This document shows, in pieces, positions 11,375-22,355 of a stretch of DNA of 64,000 bases. The position numbers were made by a program, and so were the translations under genes. Position 1 is the stretch's first letter. Each line of letters begins with the position of its first letter. Source of the DNA: Isoetes taiwanensis (lineage: Eukaryota; Streptophyta; Lycopodiopsida; Isoetales; Isoetaceae); NCBI GenBank assembly GCA_021234155.1, contig JAJEKV010000055.1, positions 1,979,090 to 2,043,089 of the forward strand. Reading direction: 5' to 3'. The notes under the pieces were generated by a model. That model searched no databases and was not told the origin of the DNA. It was given only the letters and a program-made list of their open reading frames with translations.

Positions 11375-11881
11375 TTAGCAGTTCTCCACATAACCTGCAT
11401 ACTGGCTACTCTTTCGATAGTTCAACTTTAGCTTCGGTGTAAACCAAACTTGGTTTCTTTTGGTGGAAATATATCCTGCCAATTCAAAGCATAGCAGAGC
11501 ATGATCTGATTCCGCCAGCTTGCTTGCCACATGGAAGTTCTGTATTGAGTTTTGGCCGTTTGCGAGCAGATAGTCAACTGTACTAGACCCCAAATGGTTG
11601 AAACATATGTTTCTGCATGAGTCCAAAAAATTGGTAATGCCATTCAGAATTTTGAGATGGCAGATTGTTCCCAACTTTAGAAACGAATTGCCCATACTAT
11701 TTCTAACATTATCTTCAGAGTATCTTGTGAAAGAGAGATCTTCCTCCTCGGTCAAATGGACGTCACCTAATGTTTTATATGAGGCTGTTTGCAATGGTTT
11801 AGTTCGCGCATTGAAGTCCCCAACGAGGAGAATCTCTCCCAATTCTTGGATTTGAAGCGCATCTTTACAACTGTGGACCAA
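11375..11881 (-). pseudogene. LINE endonuclease C-terminal half, copy 2
   Basis: This 168-codon frame matches copy 1 throughout, with LLVGDFNART, SSTVDYLLAN and ESDHALLCFEL blocks. It lacks the N-terminal catalytic half for the same reason, the opposite-strand copia junction at about 11876. Confidence 0.8.
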
Positions 11882-12559
11882 AAGTTGGGGTCAGTGTGTA
11901 TGCTTATTCATGCTGGTTTGGATAAGTCATTTTGGGCAGAAATTGTGGCTACTACTGTTTATGTGCAAAATCGAACAGTAACCTCTTCTCTGAATGGTGT
12001 CACTGCCTTGCAATTACGGATGGGAGTCAAACCAAATGTTCAAAATTTGCAACTTTTTGGTTGTTTAGCCTATGTTCATATTCCAAAAGAGAAGAGAAAG
12101 AAGCTTGATTCAATCGGCCTCAAAGCCATATTTATTTGCAATGCTGTGGAGGCACAGGGATACTGATTTTATGATATTGCTACACGAAGAATCATTACTA
12201 GTCGTTATGCAATGTTTGATGAGTCTACTATGGCTGACATGGTTACTCCTCCTCATGACCATAATGTTACTCTTAGCGATTTTGAGATACCTGGCGACCT
12301 AATTCCTAATGTGAATCATGGTGTTGGGAATGAGGTTGTAAATGGTTCTTTACATCCTCATGTTGGGAATGAGCTTATAAATGGATCATTACATCCTCAT
12401 GTTGGGAATGGGCTTGTAAATGGGTTTTTACATCCTCAAGTAGAGTTTCACTATATTTGGAAATTTTCCCGGGGATTCAGTATTCTTTGCAGTAAGGAAC
12501 ATGTACATGCAATAATGGGGGGTTTTTTTACCATTTCGTATTTGTATACTTATCATTAG
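11874..12559 (+). pseudogene. Ty1/copia integrase C-terminal fragment, copy 2
   Basis: The plus frame 11789-12166 reads MLIHAGLDKSFWAE, VYVQNRTVTSSLNG and MGVKPNVQNLQLFGCLAYVHI, then KEKRKKLDSIGLKAIFICN. A stop then replaces R in GYRFYD, and the frame resumes at 12212 with MFDEST. This is the classic copia order at the end of integrase. The catalytic core and RT are absent. A shortened 39-bp repeat follows. Confidence 0.85.
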
Positions 12560-12912
12560 GGCTGGGCAAAATATATACTTTAGGGGTTAAATTAGCTTCC
12601 AAAGATCAGTATACTAGGGATGTTTTTGGGCACCCTTCGAACGCAGATGTCCATACCCTTTTATTACTAAGTGCATCCCCCGGGGAAATTTTGTGATTCC
12701 AATTTCTCGCGAAATCAGTTTCTTCCCTGTTCTATCACACACTTATCGATAGAAATGGCGCCATTTACTTAAAAGGATACCAGTTATCCTGCAAAAAACG
12801 CTACATTAAAGATGAAACGACGTGGTTTTACTTGGTTAGAAGAAAAGTATGGCACCATTTATTAAGGAAAAACATCCCGAGAAATGAAATAGAAGATATT
12901 ATAATGCAAAAA

Positions 12913-13557
12913 ACCACTATAGACTTACAGACTTACAAACTTTGCCTTCTCAATGGCAATCCATCTGGAACCTTGTTTGGTCTAAATATAATCCTCCGAA
13001 GGTAAATGTTCTACTTTGGCAGGTGATTCATCGCTCTTTGAGAGTTAATGAGATGGTTCATCGCTTTAAGCCGGGAGTAAGCCCACTTTGCCCAATGTGT
13101 GAGCGGTGCATTGAAACATTGGAGCACTGTTTATATTTGTGTGCAGAGCTGAGTAGTCTTAGGTCCTGGCTGCATTCTCTTTTTGGAGTATCTTTGGATA
13201 GTCGGCACTTTCTTTTGGGTATTTATCCAAATCGGAATTTGCTTCTAAAAGGATTGCATTTCACATGGCAAAAGTCTTGGCTAATATGGAGTGTATGGGG
13301 TTTAAGGCGAAGAAAGGTCTTTATGATAAAGCGTATTTCTTCTCGGTGGTGCTTCAAGAAATTAAATAAGAAGTTGTATAATTGTTTTCGGATCTCCAAT
13401 TGGCTTTGATCGTTATTAAAATTCCAATATGGAGTGATCATCTAAAAAGTGATTGATGCTTGGGGACATTTCTTACTTCGGAAGTACTTTGTAATATTTT
13501 GAGTGTATAATATGAAGTAAAACACGTTCTTCAAAAAAAAAAAAAAAAAAACCACTA
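12913..13557 (+). mobile_element. 5'-truncated LINE with poly(A) and target duplication
   Basis: The insert carries the end of a LINE ORF2, a short 3' UTR and an A-run (13533-13550). The sequence ACCACTA, or AAAACCACTA if the tail is counted, flanks it at 12913-12919 and 13551-13557. This is the expected product of target-primed reverse transcription. It inserted exactly where similarity between the two composite copies ends. Confidence 0.85.
12942..13409 (+). pseudogene. LINE ORF2 C-terminal zinc-binding domain (zf-RVT)
   Basis: This open frame of 155 codons matches the plant LINE domain that follows the RT. It contains WNLVWSKYNPPKVNVLLWQ, then LCPMCERCIETLEHCLYLC, a C-x2-C...H-x4-C pattern that probably binds zinc or nucleic acid. 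The 5' part of ORF2 (endonuclease, RT) is missing through truncation, and no start codon of its own is expected. The last part, after about residue 100, is basic and ends naturally before the 3' UTR. Confidence 0.85.
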
Positions 13558-13559
13558 CC

Positions 13560-14250
13560 ATCTTGATCTAATGAAGGTTAGCTTTGTCAACGTGCCCAAG
13601 GCAAACTGAAGAACACCATCATAAATTCTTGCGCCATCATAAATTCTTGCACCAATTCATAAATTTCATTTGAGATTAGAGAAATTGAGATAACACATGA
13701 GAGAATCACATAATCATATGCAAAATATCGTACTTCAACATAATAATATTCAATTGATCAAGAAACATACTCACAACTTCAAGAACTTTGCCCAGATGTC
13801 ATATTTCAAAATTGGGCCTCCCTTCTACATGAACTTTGGCTATCTTATAGAAAACTCCACTTAATCCTAGCCACCAGATCTAGGCAAATCTCAACCTTAT
13901 ATCCAAATTCTAACTACCATAAATTCACTAGATTTTGGCCATCTTAACATTAAATCTGGGCCATCTAAACTCCTTGCAATTATCATGCTCCTCTAGATCC
14001 ATGACACCCGTATAGTTACCCATTTATGCATACATTTCACAAATTTAAGCATATCATACAAAAATAGTCAAGATAAAACACACTACATGGCTAAATTGAG
14101 GTTAAAAAAAGAGACATAAAATTGTATATACCCCCCCCTCAAAAAAAAAAACAACAACAACAAAAGCCCTTTTTTGGGCGAAGAGAGAATTGATTATATC
14201 AAAGTGACATTTTTTTAACCAATTAGAATTTTCTCCAAGTGTGTTTTTAG
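13560..14250. other. No recognised gene
   Basis: AT-rich sequence with no coding signal. A short duplicated phrase, CATCATAAATTCTTGC, occurs at about 13616-13650. Confidence 0.4.
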
Positions 14251-14251
14251 A

Positions 14252-14297
14252 TAGATGGATGGATGGATGGATGGATGGATGGATGGATGGATGGATC
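14252..14297. repeat. (GATG)n microsatellite
   Basis: About eleven uninterrupted GATG units. A shorter ATGG run is at about 60506-60526. Confidence 0.95.
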
Positions 14298-14347
14298 CTG
14301 CCCCCAACCACCTTACATTGCGTCTGTTGGGATTTGACCCCCAACAG

Positions 14348-14418
14348 TACCGAGTGCGTCTGGGCATTTGGTCTAGTGATAACATACTAGTTCCTTAGCA
14401 ATGTGGTCTCGAACTCTT
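14348..14418 (+). mobile_element. Possible tRNA-derived SINE head
   Basis: GGGCATTTGGTCTAGTGATA resembles a polymerase III A box, and GGTCTCGAACTC about 40 bp later resembles a B box. Similar spacing is found in plant SINEs. I cannot define the 3' end or a target duplication, so this is tentative. Confidence 0.3.
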
Positions 14419-14449
14419 GTTTTAAGAGAACGTAACTTTTAACCGAAAA

Positions 14450-15850
14450 CATAAGTGAAGTAGTAACCAAAATTCTAGTATATTAAAAAATTGAAGATAA
14501 AATCTTGATATTCACATGCAAAATTTACAATATTTTGCAAGGAGCAATGAGAGAAGGATCGAGTACCAAAAAAAAAAAACGATTAGAGTTCTTCGACCCA
14601 AAAGGGCCAATAAATATCCGATTTTCCATGTATCTTGGATATCAGGAAACTTCTCTTATTTAAATAGTGGAGATAGTAGCAAAAAAAGGATACTGTGTTC
14701 GAAACGTGAAACCCTTTTTGCATTCCAAAATACACTTGGCACGAAATATTTTATACGATTTTTTTTCGTTTTGCTATTTCAGAAACGAAAAAAAATACCA
14801 ACCCTTTTTGTATGCTGGAATACGCTTCCTATTCTGGAATTGCGAAAGGAGAAATAAAGCAACATTAATTAGGCTTTTCGGCATTTTCGATGACCTTGCA
14901 ATTTTTTTTCTTTCAATTATTTGAATGACCTTGCGATTTTTTTTTTCTTTTTTTTTTTTGTGGTGATACAGGAACATGGTTTTAGGTACTAAAGGGATTT
15001 CCTTTGTTCGCTTTGTGGGGACCAGGGATACTGGATCACAGTCCAAAAAGAATGAGGGAAATATAATCTGGAATATACTTTGTATACCGGAATAGGATTT
15101 GTGTACAATGGGAGAGGGGGCAATTTTTTTTTCCTTTTTTTTTTACCTCCTCTGGTTTGATCCGGCGATAATCCTGCTCGGTGATCTATTTTCGCTCCAG
15201 ATTGGTGTTTTGAAACCCTGGCTGTCGATGGTGGCTCTGATATGTTGCACTGCTTGCCTGGAATAGGTTCATAGGTTCAAGATCAAGATCTTAACTTTAG
15301 GGCAGGGACGGTAAAGACCTCGATGTATGACTTTAGGGCAGGAACAGCAAAGATAAAGACCTCGATGTAAAAACCTCGATATATGAATTTTGAAATCTAT
15401 TCAGTGAGATAACCTGCAATGGGAATTTCAGAAGCTTCAGTAAATCTTATGGCATACCGTGGAAGCATGAACAAACATGGCATATTTGGAAGATTTAAAA
15501 CGAGGCATTCAAGAATTTATGATTTCTACATGATGCATGAATTTAAGGGCAATCTCAGTTCTTGCATTTGCAAACTTAGGACCACAGGTTATGTCTGTGA
15601 TAAAGATGGCAAGGTTGACCCTTTTGTCAAAGATGCCAAAGATCGAACCCCTTATGCATTGCCCTGATTTAACAAAAAAATTAAATTTGCAAGTGACCTC
15701 CACAAGTGTTTGGGGAAAAAGCTGACAGAGGAGGAATCGATGGATGTGGTAGGCATCTGGACAGACATATTTAATGAAGAGATAGGCTTAGTGTTGATTC
15801 AAAGATTCAGAGTCTGCATGGCAGGAATACACTCAGCCCAATACATTATG
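14450..15850. other. No recognised gene
   Basis: Homopolymer-rich DNA (several A or T runs at 14569, 14760, 14905-14960 and 15126). Short frames at 14516-14857 and 15419-15667 have no recognisable motif. A small repeated phrase, CTTTAGGGCAGG plus AGACCTCGATGTA, occurs twice in 15295-15370. Confidence 0.35.
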
Positions 15851-15855
15851 AAAAG

Positions 15856-18356
15856 AATAGAATAGAATAGAATAGAATAGGTTTTTAGCGTCCACGGAGA
15901 CCAACTGGCCTATGGGACCCAGACAAAAAGAGAGCAGCAAAGCGTATTCTTGCGAGGATTAAAAACCCCGCCCGAAGGGTTTTCGAGGAAAAACCTTAGC
16001 GATAATAAGCATCTTTGGCCCATACAATTGCATAGGGACAGTTCAAGACCGTCCCGTAGGACACAAGCGAAACGTCCCGTGGCATCCATAACCTCCTAGA
16101 GGTATGACCCCAACAAACCCACCGACGCCGTAGTCAATAAGCGATGCAACGGCCGCGGGGCACTAGTAGTCGAACATACCTCTCTGGGATATGGGCAAAT
16201 CTGCCGGCGGATGGAGGGTATGACATTCATCCTCAATGTCCTCGGTGGCAACGGCAAAGCCTTTGCTCTCGTGCTTCCCAGCCCAACCCCTGTTTCAATG
16301 CGGGGCTGATGTGCACCCCTCATAATGGAAGCTATAAGTCTGGCTTCTTCATGGGCAAACCGGGTGTACAAATCTTGGTGTGGGCCTCTTGTGAGCCCTA
16401 GGATTGACTTGCTGGCGATAGTGTGCCCGCCTAACGTCGCGTCGAGCCTCTGCATCCCCGAGCTTGCGAAGGAAAGTAGCATCCGTGCAGTTTAAGTGCC
16501 TTGCGATCTTTCTTTGTCCCGACACGGGCGCATCTGTTTGCCTACTTGCGCCCGGCGGAGAACCACCGAGCTTGCTTGTCTTTCCAGCGGGATTTCGGTT
16601 GGGGACCCATCGGCGATCAAAGCAAGATGGGGCAGCGTGTATCAGCCATAGCGACCACCTTTTTGGAAAAAGCGATATGGCGTTCCAATGCAGCCCGTTG
16701 AAGGGGTAGAAAGCTGTCTCTGGGTAGGATGCAGTGCGGGCGTGGACTTCACCCCGGGGCCCGTGCCAAAGGCCTTTGCACCTGCTTTCGAGGTCATTCC
16801 GGTGTTGAGGGATATCACGGACCCCACACTTCTGCCCCATACAAAAGGACCGGCTCAACCAAGGCCCGAAACAAATGTGGTTGGTGGCCCCGGGCATACA
16901 ACTTCGCCTTGTGGCTGTTACGCATGGCATATAGTGCTTTCCAACCCGCAGTGACCCAAGCTTGATAGCCGCATCCCAATGGGTGGTAGTTGAAAACTCA
17001 ATCCCCAAGTACTTGTAGGTCGGAGCCACCTCTACCTCTTGCCCACAGGTAAGTGAAGGTGGGAAGCCTTGGGCGACGGGGACGATGCAACTAAGCGGGA
17101 CCCTAGTTTTGGCCAAGTTAACTTCGCATGCGGTGAATTGGCAAAAAGTGTCAAAAGCATCCGGTGACCTTTGCATGTCCTCCTGGGGTATAGGCCATGA
17201 GGTTGACATCATGCGGCATATATGAGTTGCGGATTGTGTGATGCATGAGATGTGCGCCCCAGCCTCGATGCTCGAGAGCCAATCTTCCAACCCGATCAAT
17301 GTATAGGCCAAAGAGTGTGGGGGGAGAGGGGCAACCCTGACGACTCAATGCTCGCGATTCCGGCCGTCTTTTGCTGATGTGATCTGACCTAAGCATGCCT
17401 GCCTAAGCCTATATCTTGCATTACGCAAGTCGGGGGTCCCCCGCCGCAATCCGTCCCGAGCTTGTTGCGAGTGGTCTTTGTGTCGAAACGCTTTTGCAAA
17501 ATCGACGAAACAACAGCATGGGTTACTGCGGCGATTCACCGCTATCCTCAATCAATGTCTTAGCAGTGAAGATATGATCAATGGTGGAATGTCCGGGCGG
17601 AAACCTGCACGTGTAGAGCTCGCACCTCCGTTTCCTCTGCCCATATTGTCAGCATTTGCTCAAGGATGCCAGCCAGCGGTTTTGCAAAGAGAGCTGACCA
17701 TAATAGTAATGCGGTAGTTGGCGGGCATTGAGGGTCCCCTGCTTTGTATATGGGCACTACTACGCTAGTGGTCCATTGCGTAGGGAAGCCTTCTCGCAAT
17801 GCTTTATTGAACAATGTGAGGGCGAGCACCCGATGGAGGCCCCCATTTGAAGTTACGCACGCATGCCATCTAAATCTGCTGCCTTCCCATTAGCTAGGCG
17901 TGTAGGCCCATGATAACATCCCCTTCCTTCGTGATAACGAGCCATGCCTATCGTGGAGGGATGGTGCCCGGCCGATGCGGCCCGGTCATGGTCAGTATTT
18001 GCAAATCTTGTACCCATTGCTCAGAGGTGATGTTCCCCGTAGGGCCATGCGAGGCTTGCTCAAGACCCTTCTCCAGAATGTCCTGGGGTGCCGGTCCAGG
18101 AGACCAAACATCTGTTGCTGATGCTCTGCGAGGTATCTGGCCTTCTTGTTCTTGAGAAAGGAGCGGTATTGACTGATGGCCTGTGGGCGGGAGATGGGAT
18201 CAGTGACTTGCCGGAGTGTGCGTTTGAGCTCCCGACACTCATCATCAAACCATTTGTTGCGGGGAAAGGTGGTAGTGCCTGTGGTTCGCCGTGAGAGAAA
18301 TGCCACGTAAGGTAAACAAGACATTGCCATGTTCGTTGTGACAAAAAGCATAATAT
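15856..18356 (-). mobile_element. LINE copy A, microsatellite-tailed family, 5' truncated
   Basis: This element is read on the minus strand. It has linker and RT coding sequence from 18351 to about 16096, then a GC-rich 3' UTR (16095-15881). The UTR contains the hairpin AAAACCC...GGGTTTT and the family phrase GTCTCCGTGGACG, and ends in (CTATT)5 at 15880-15856. The same 3' end occurs at 29462, 42700-42829 (inverted) and 50956, each with a different short-repeat tail. The endonuclease is missing, so this copy is 5' truncated at about 18356. Confidence 0.85.
16096..18351 (-). pseudogene. LINE copy A reverse transcriptase and C-terminal region
   Basis: The frames are read on the minus strand in order. 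18351-17992 is the linker (RNKWFDDECRELKRTL, RHPRTFWRRVLSKP). 17829-17578 is the RT start (LFNKALREGFPTQW, VVVPIYKAGDP). 17551-17345 carries CCFVDFAKAF. 17396-17151 carries QGCPSPPTLFGLYID, with the catalytic YADDVNL box changed to PHDVNLMA. 17311-16349 carries CEVNLAKTRV and YKYLGIEFS. The last frame ends in the C-terminal region. At least five frameshifts separate the blocks, and one catalytic aspartate of YADD is lost, so it is inactive. The block order identifies the family regardless of the breaks. Confidence 0.85.
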
Positions 18357-18865
18357 TTGTGTTCGTGAGTGAGGGAGCTCACCAGATTCTTTAATTTACA
18401 GTTTTCTTTCTTAGAATTCAATTGGTTTTTTTCCTACTCAAGGCATTGTTAAAATCTGACAGTCACTTGGAGTTGTACAAATGATGGAGCTTATGTTTTC
18501 TATACTGTAATTTCTCCAGTCGTGTAGTTGGTGCCAGTTTACTCTTCATACCTGTTGATTTGGTAATCTATTTACGTCTGAATTAATCATATATAGCGTG
18601 GACTATCATGTCAATTAAGCAAAGACCAGATAGATATGATGCATTTCTTCCTCCTTTTGTGGTCTACCTTGTGCAGGTATTTTCTGGAATCAAGTTTGTT
18701 TTCACATTAGGTGTATTCTTCTTCCTTATTATCCTCTACACAATGCTGTCATACTACATGGGACTTTTTGCTTCACCTTGTGGTCATGCACCTCCAACCT
18801 TACCTGGCTTTTCATGGAAAACATTTAAGAGTAACTGGAATCCTATGTATGAAAAAGGTGTATCA
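18357..18865 (+). other. Unassigned sequence with a membrane-type reading frame
   Basis: A plus-strand frame from 18608 runs through the Helitron boundary. It has one strongly hydrophobic stretch (FVFTLGVFFFLIILYTMLSYY) followed by PPTLPGFSWKTFKSNWNP. I do not recognise it. It could be an exon of a host membrane protein or a chance frame; a GTGCAG/GT phrase at about 18674-18679 could be a splice site. Confidence 0.25.
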
Positions 18866-21800
18866 TCCTATATTATAATGTTATTCCGTAAGTGTTGGAC
18901 CCAGCCCTAAATCTAACGGCTGAGATTTGATCATTTTATGTAATGGTTGAGATTTGATGTGGTTGAAGGGCTATCTCGATTAGGGTTCAACGCACAGGGA
19001 GTTCGGCGTGACAGGGAGTTTGGCTGAGATCAGACCCATAGACAACAATTCTGTTTTAGGAGGTTGCGAGTTTGAGCAGAGACTTGGCTATGGCGGATCC
19101 CATAACTGTAGAGGAGCATGGCAAGTTGTAGAAGAGTGTTCCCTCTGTTTCAAGTTTTAGGTTGACTCTATTCCTTATCAATCAGAGAGGCGGAGCTTAG
19201 CAAGCAAAGCATCATGTCACAGCCACAGAGAAGAAGACTGAAGAAAACATAAAACTTTATAAATTGCCTGTTGTTTTTTGCGTTTTCGTTCCAGCCAGGG
19301 CAGTTGAGGATCTCAAAGTTTCTTTGAACAACAAGGTATGGTTTTCTATGCCGTTGAATGTTTCTTACGGATTCTTGGATAATCATTTTCTGTTAGAGAT
19401 GGTAGAATGAATGACATGTGCCAAAATACTCAATTTGCATCATTCGACAATATATTTAAGCCAATTATGATCTGTAACATGACCACATCATGGTGCAGGG
19501 ATTTGATATCACATGTTCTAGCCCATCCGCAGATCCGCAGATATGATATAGTGTGCCCAGCCACAAGACTATAGTTGCAGGATGAAAAAACTTGAAGTGG
19601 CGTGCAGACTTCAAATTATCAGCATTTTTTACGGAATGCTACAGCCATGTCCTTTATCTTTCTCATGTTACTTCTGAACAGGTTGGAAATTTGTATGAAA
19701 CAAAATTGAGATAATGTGGGTCGGGTGGAATTTGAGGTAACTACTTTGCATGAGGATATGGAACAAACACTTGAGCTCCAACGTAAGCTTATCAAAGGTG
19801 GGTATACTTAGTTTCGCAATGGACATTTAAATTGAAGATTTTACAAGTTAAGGAACAGGGAATTATATTGTAATTCTGGAGAATGCTCATAAACATTCTT
19901 ATTTGCTTGGATGATTGACAGTCTTTCCTGCATGTGTAGGGCATCTCAGTTAGAAAAGGAAAAGAAACAACTGGATAATGCGCTCCAAATTGAAATAGAG
20001 GGTTTTCAGCACGAACGAACTTTACTCCAATCTCAGATATGTAACCTTTACAGTATTCTAAGTATGGGATAATGATCAACAATGCTGTTGCTTCTGGTTT
20101 TCATCATTTTGGCCATAGCCATACTGATTGGCTTTCAGAATTTGATATTGATGTATGAAAATTTTCAACACTACCCTATGTCTTTAATAATATCATGGCA
20201 GTTAGAAATTCTCACTCCGGAGTTGCTATGGCTTGGCTTGATGATATATAGAGTAGTGTATGAGTACATACATCATTGACCATCTAAGGAACTACTGTAA
20301 TATAGCATTATGGCATAGCATGTAACAACAGTTTGGCTTGCAGACACGAGTATTCTTCACGTAAGAATTCCCTTTATGTTTGCTAACATTTTTCAGCTAT
20401 AAGGATTTGAAACGTCACGAGATAGCTTTAGTCTTTTGTTGAAGCAATGTGTGGGTCTGCTCAGCGCAACACTGCTGGAGTGCTTCTTGCTTATTGTAGC
20501 AATATCAAGAAACATGATGTATTTTTTAATACATCTCAACATGGATAATTCGATAATTGCAACATGTATCTTTATAGTGCCTCTGCGGCTCCCAGAAAAT
20601 CATATAAAGCCAAGATTACTGTGCATACACTTTTTATAGGTAAGATAGCAGCAGAACTGGATTCAGCAAAGATTCTTCTTCTGTCAAAAGGTAGGCTTTT
20701 AATTTGCACATGCTTTGTGTTGGGCATTTGTGGTACAATGGCTTCTTACTGTCATCCTTCTTAATTATTTGTGGCCATGCAGATTTCCTTCGTTTGTTCT
20801 TTATACAGAATAAACGGAATCTTTACATCCATTTGTTCATTCCTGGTACATCGAAGCATTTGCTATTGTAGCTAGATTTTGTGATTTAATGTGACCTTGG
20901 GTTGGAGCACATGAATGTTGCCATTAGCTGAGAATTATTTCAGTTCCGCAATGCAATCTAAGGGGGCAAGACAAATGTCATCTGTTTTATATATGCCACA
21001 TTTTCTTATATACTTCATATTCATATGGACAAAGTAATACCCTTGAGATTGAAAACCCAATGGCAGAGGCATCTTTGGTGGATCATATATGTACTTGACA
21101 CTTTAGACATGTTGTGTAGATTCAACCGAACCCTGCCATCCTCCTTTAGAGATGATTGAGGTGGCAATATCACAATGATCCTATGGCCCCCCTTAGGCAA
21201 GCTGCTCAGGCCCTCAATGGAAGCATTTTGTACAAGGAATAAAAAATGTGTAATGATAAAACAAAATACCGCAATGTGCAAATCCATTGATCTACATTAA
21301 GAAACCTTCTACAATTCTATATTGACACATATACTACAAATATAAATGCAATACAAAGTCTCTCTAATTATTTTGAAAACCTAGAGAAAAATTTCTACAA
21401 GACATCCAACAAAAAACCACAAATATATTGCATATAGGTCCACATAGGCTCCATGGATAGACATGGAGATGCATTTAAAATAAAAAAATGCCAATCTAGT
21501 GTACAATTAACTTCGTGAATATGTAATATGTAGACATCATTCAATGCATATATTTAAATTGATATGTATATGTGTATGTCATGATGAGAAACCAGCGTAA
21601 CATACAACCAACTCAAACTTATAGGTTTCGTCTGTGTACAGCCGATATAAACACAAAAAATCATATAGCCCATCCCCATAATCACAAAAAACCAATAGCC
21701 TAGCAACGCTGGGCTTGGTACTATATATGGTCCTTAACACGTTCCCAATGTCATCTCAGCAACATAGTTGATTGTGTACCCTCTTAAGTAGGTTATATGC

Positions 21801-22355
21801 GGGTTGAATTCAATAACTTCATTAACAAATTTTTAACATTAACGCCGCAATGCTAGGCTTGATTTATTAGTAATATTATTGCGTTAAATTGTATATGCGT
21901 TCGTTTGTCTGTAGGGGTTCTATTTGGTTAGGATGGGGGCAGGTTCATGTTGTTGCTAGGCCAGACAACATATGACTTTGGCATAGGCAAGGGGGATATA
22001 CTTGACTAATATGATCTGCACAACGACGACGATGACAATGTATCTCTCTATGTTGATCTTCTATGTGCACAAGAGGGTAATCTTCTAAGTGCAAACAGGG
22101 TACTTTACTTCAACATGGAGGAATACTATTGTTATTATTTTGTTAGAGACTAAAGGCTGGAGCAAAAGGAAAGAGCCTTAGAATACGCTATGTTTTTAAA
22201 ATCTATTCCAGAATTTCACGTAGGTATCAGACATTCTTATTGGTTAAGGAAGGAATACTGAGCTAAAACTAATTCGCTGGGGCGTCTCATCATTCTCTTG
22301 GACATCATTTACGCATTCTTAACTTATGCCCAGCAACGCTGGGCACCATCACTAG
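18866..22355 (+). mobile_element. Helitron A (non-autonomous)
   Basis: The 5' end is TCCTATATTATAATGTT at 18866, preceded by A. The 3' end is the hairpin GCCCAGCAACGCTGGGC (22329-22345), then ACCATCA, then CTAG at 22352-22355, followed by T. A TC start, a 3' hairpin about 7 bp before CTRR, and insertion between A and T are the Helitron hallmarks. The first 80 bp resemble Helitrons B and C. No Rep/helicase is present. A decayed second hairpin (GCCTAGCAACGCTGGGC) lies at 21706-21722. Splice-bounded coiled-coil-like segments at 19680-20040 and about 20640-20690 may be captured exons. Confidence 0.8.
19680..20690 (+). pseudogene. Possible captured exons of a coiled-coil protein
   Basis: After GAACAG at 19680, a segment reads VGNLYETKL and then, with a one-base frame change, VEFEVTTLHEDMEQTLELQR, ending at AAAG/GTGGGT. 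A second, after TGTGTAG near 19940, reads ASQLEKEKKQLDNALQ and so on to QSQI before GTAACC. A third near 20640-20690 reads KIAAELDSAKILLLSK before GTAGGC. All are charged heptad-like sequence bounded by AG and GT. Helitrons often carry host exons. The parent gene is not identified, and frame agreement between segments is imperfect. Confidence 0.3.

Larger units (their letters stand above)
9989..12912. mobile_element. Composite retroelement, copy 2
   Basis: This is a direct repeat of 6208-9718, with the same order of parts and the same LINE/copia junction at about 11876. It lacks most of the methyltransferase-like segment and part of the RT (a deletion joining sequence near 10455 to that matching 7319). 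It keeps the complete copia GCLAYVHIPKEKR block. Similarity ends at ATAATGCAAAAA, where a separate LINE copy has inserted. Confidence 0.75.
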
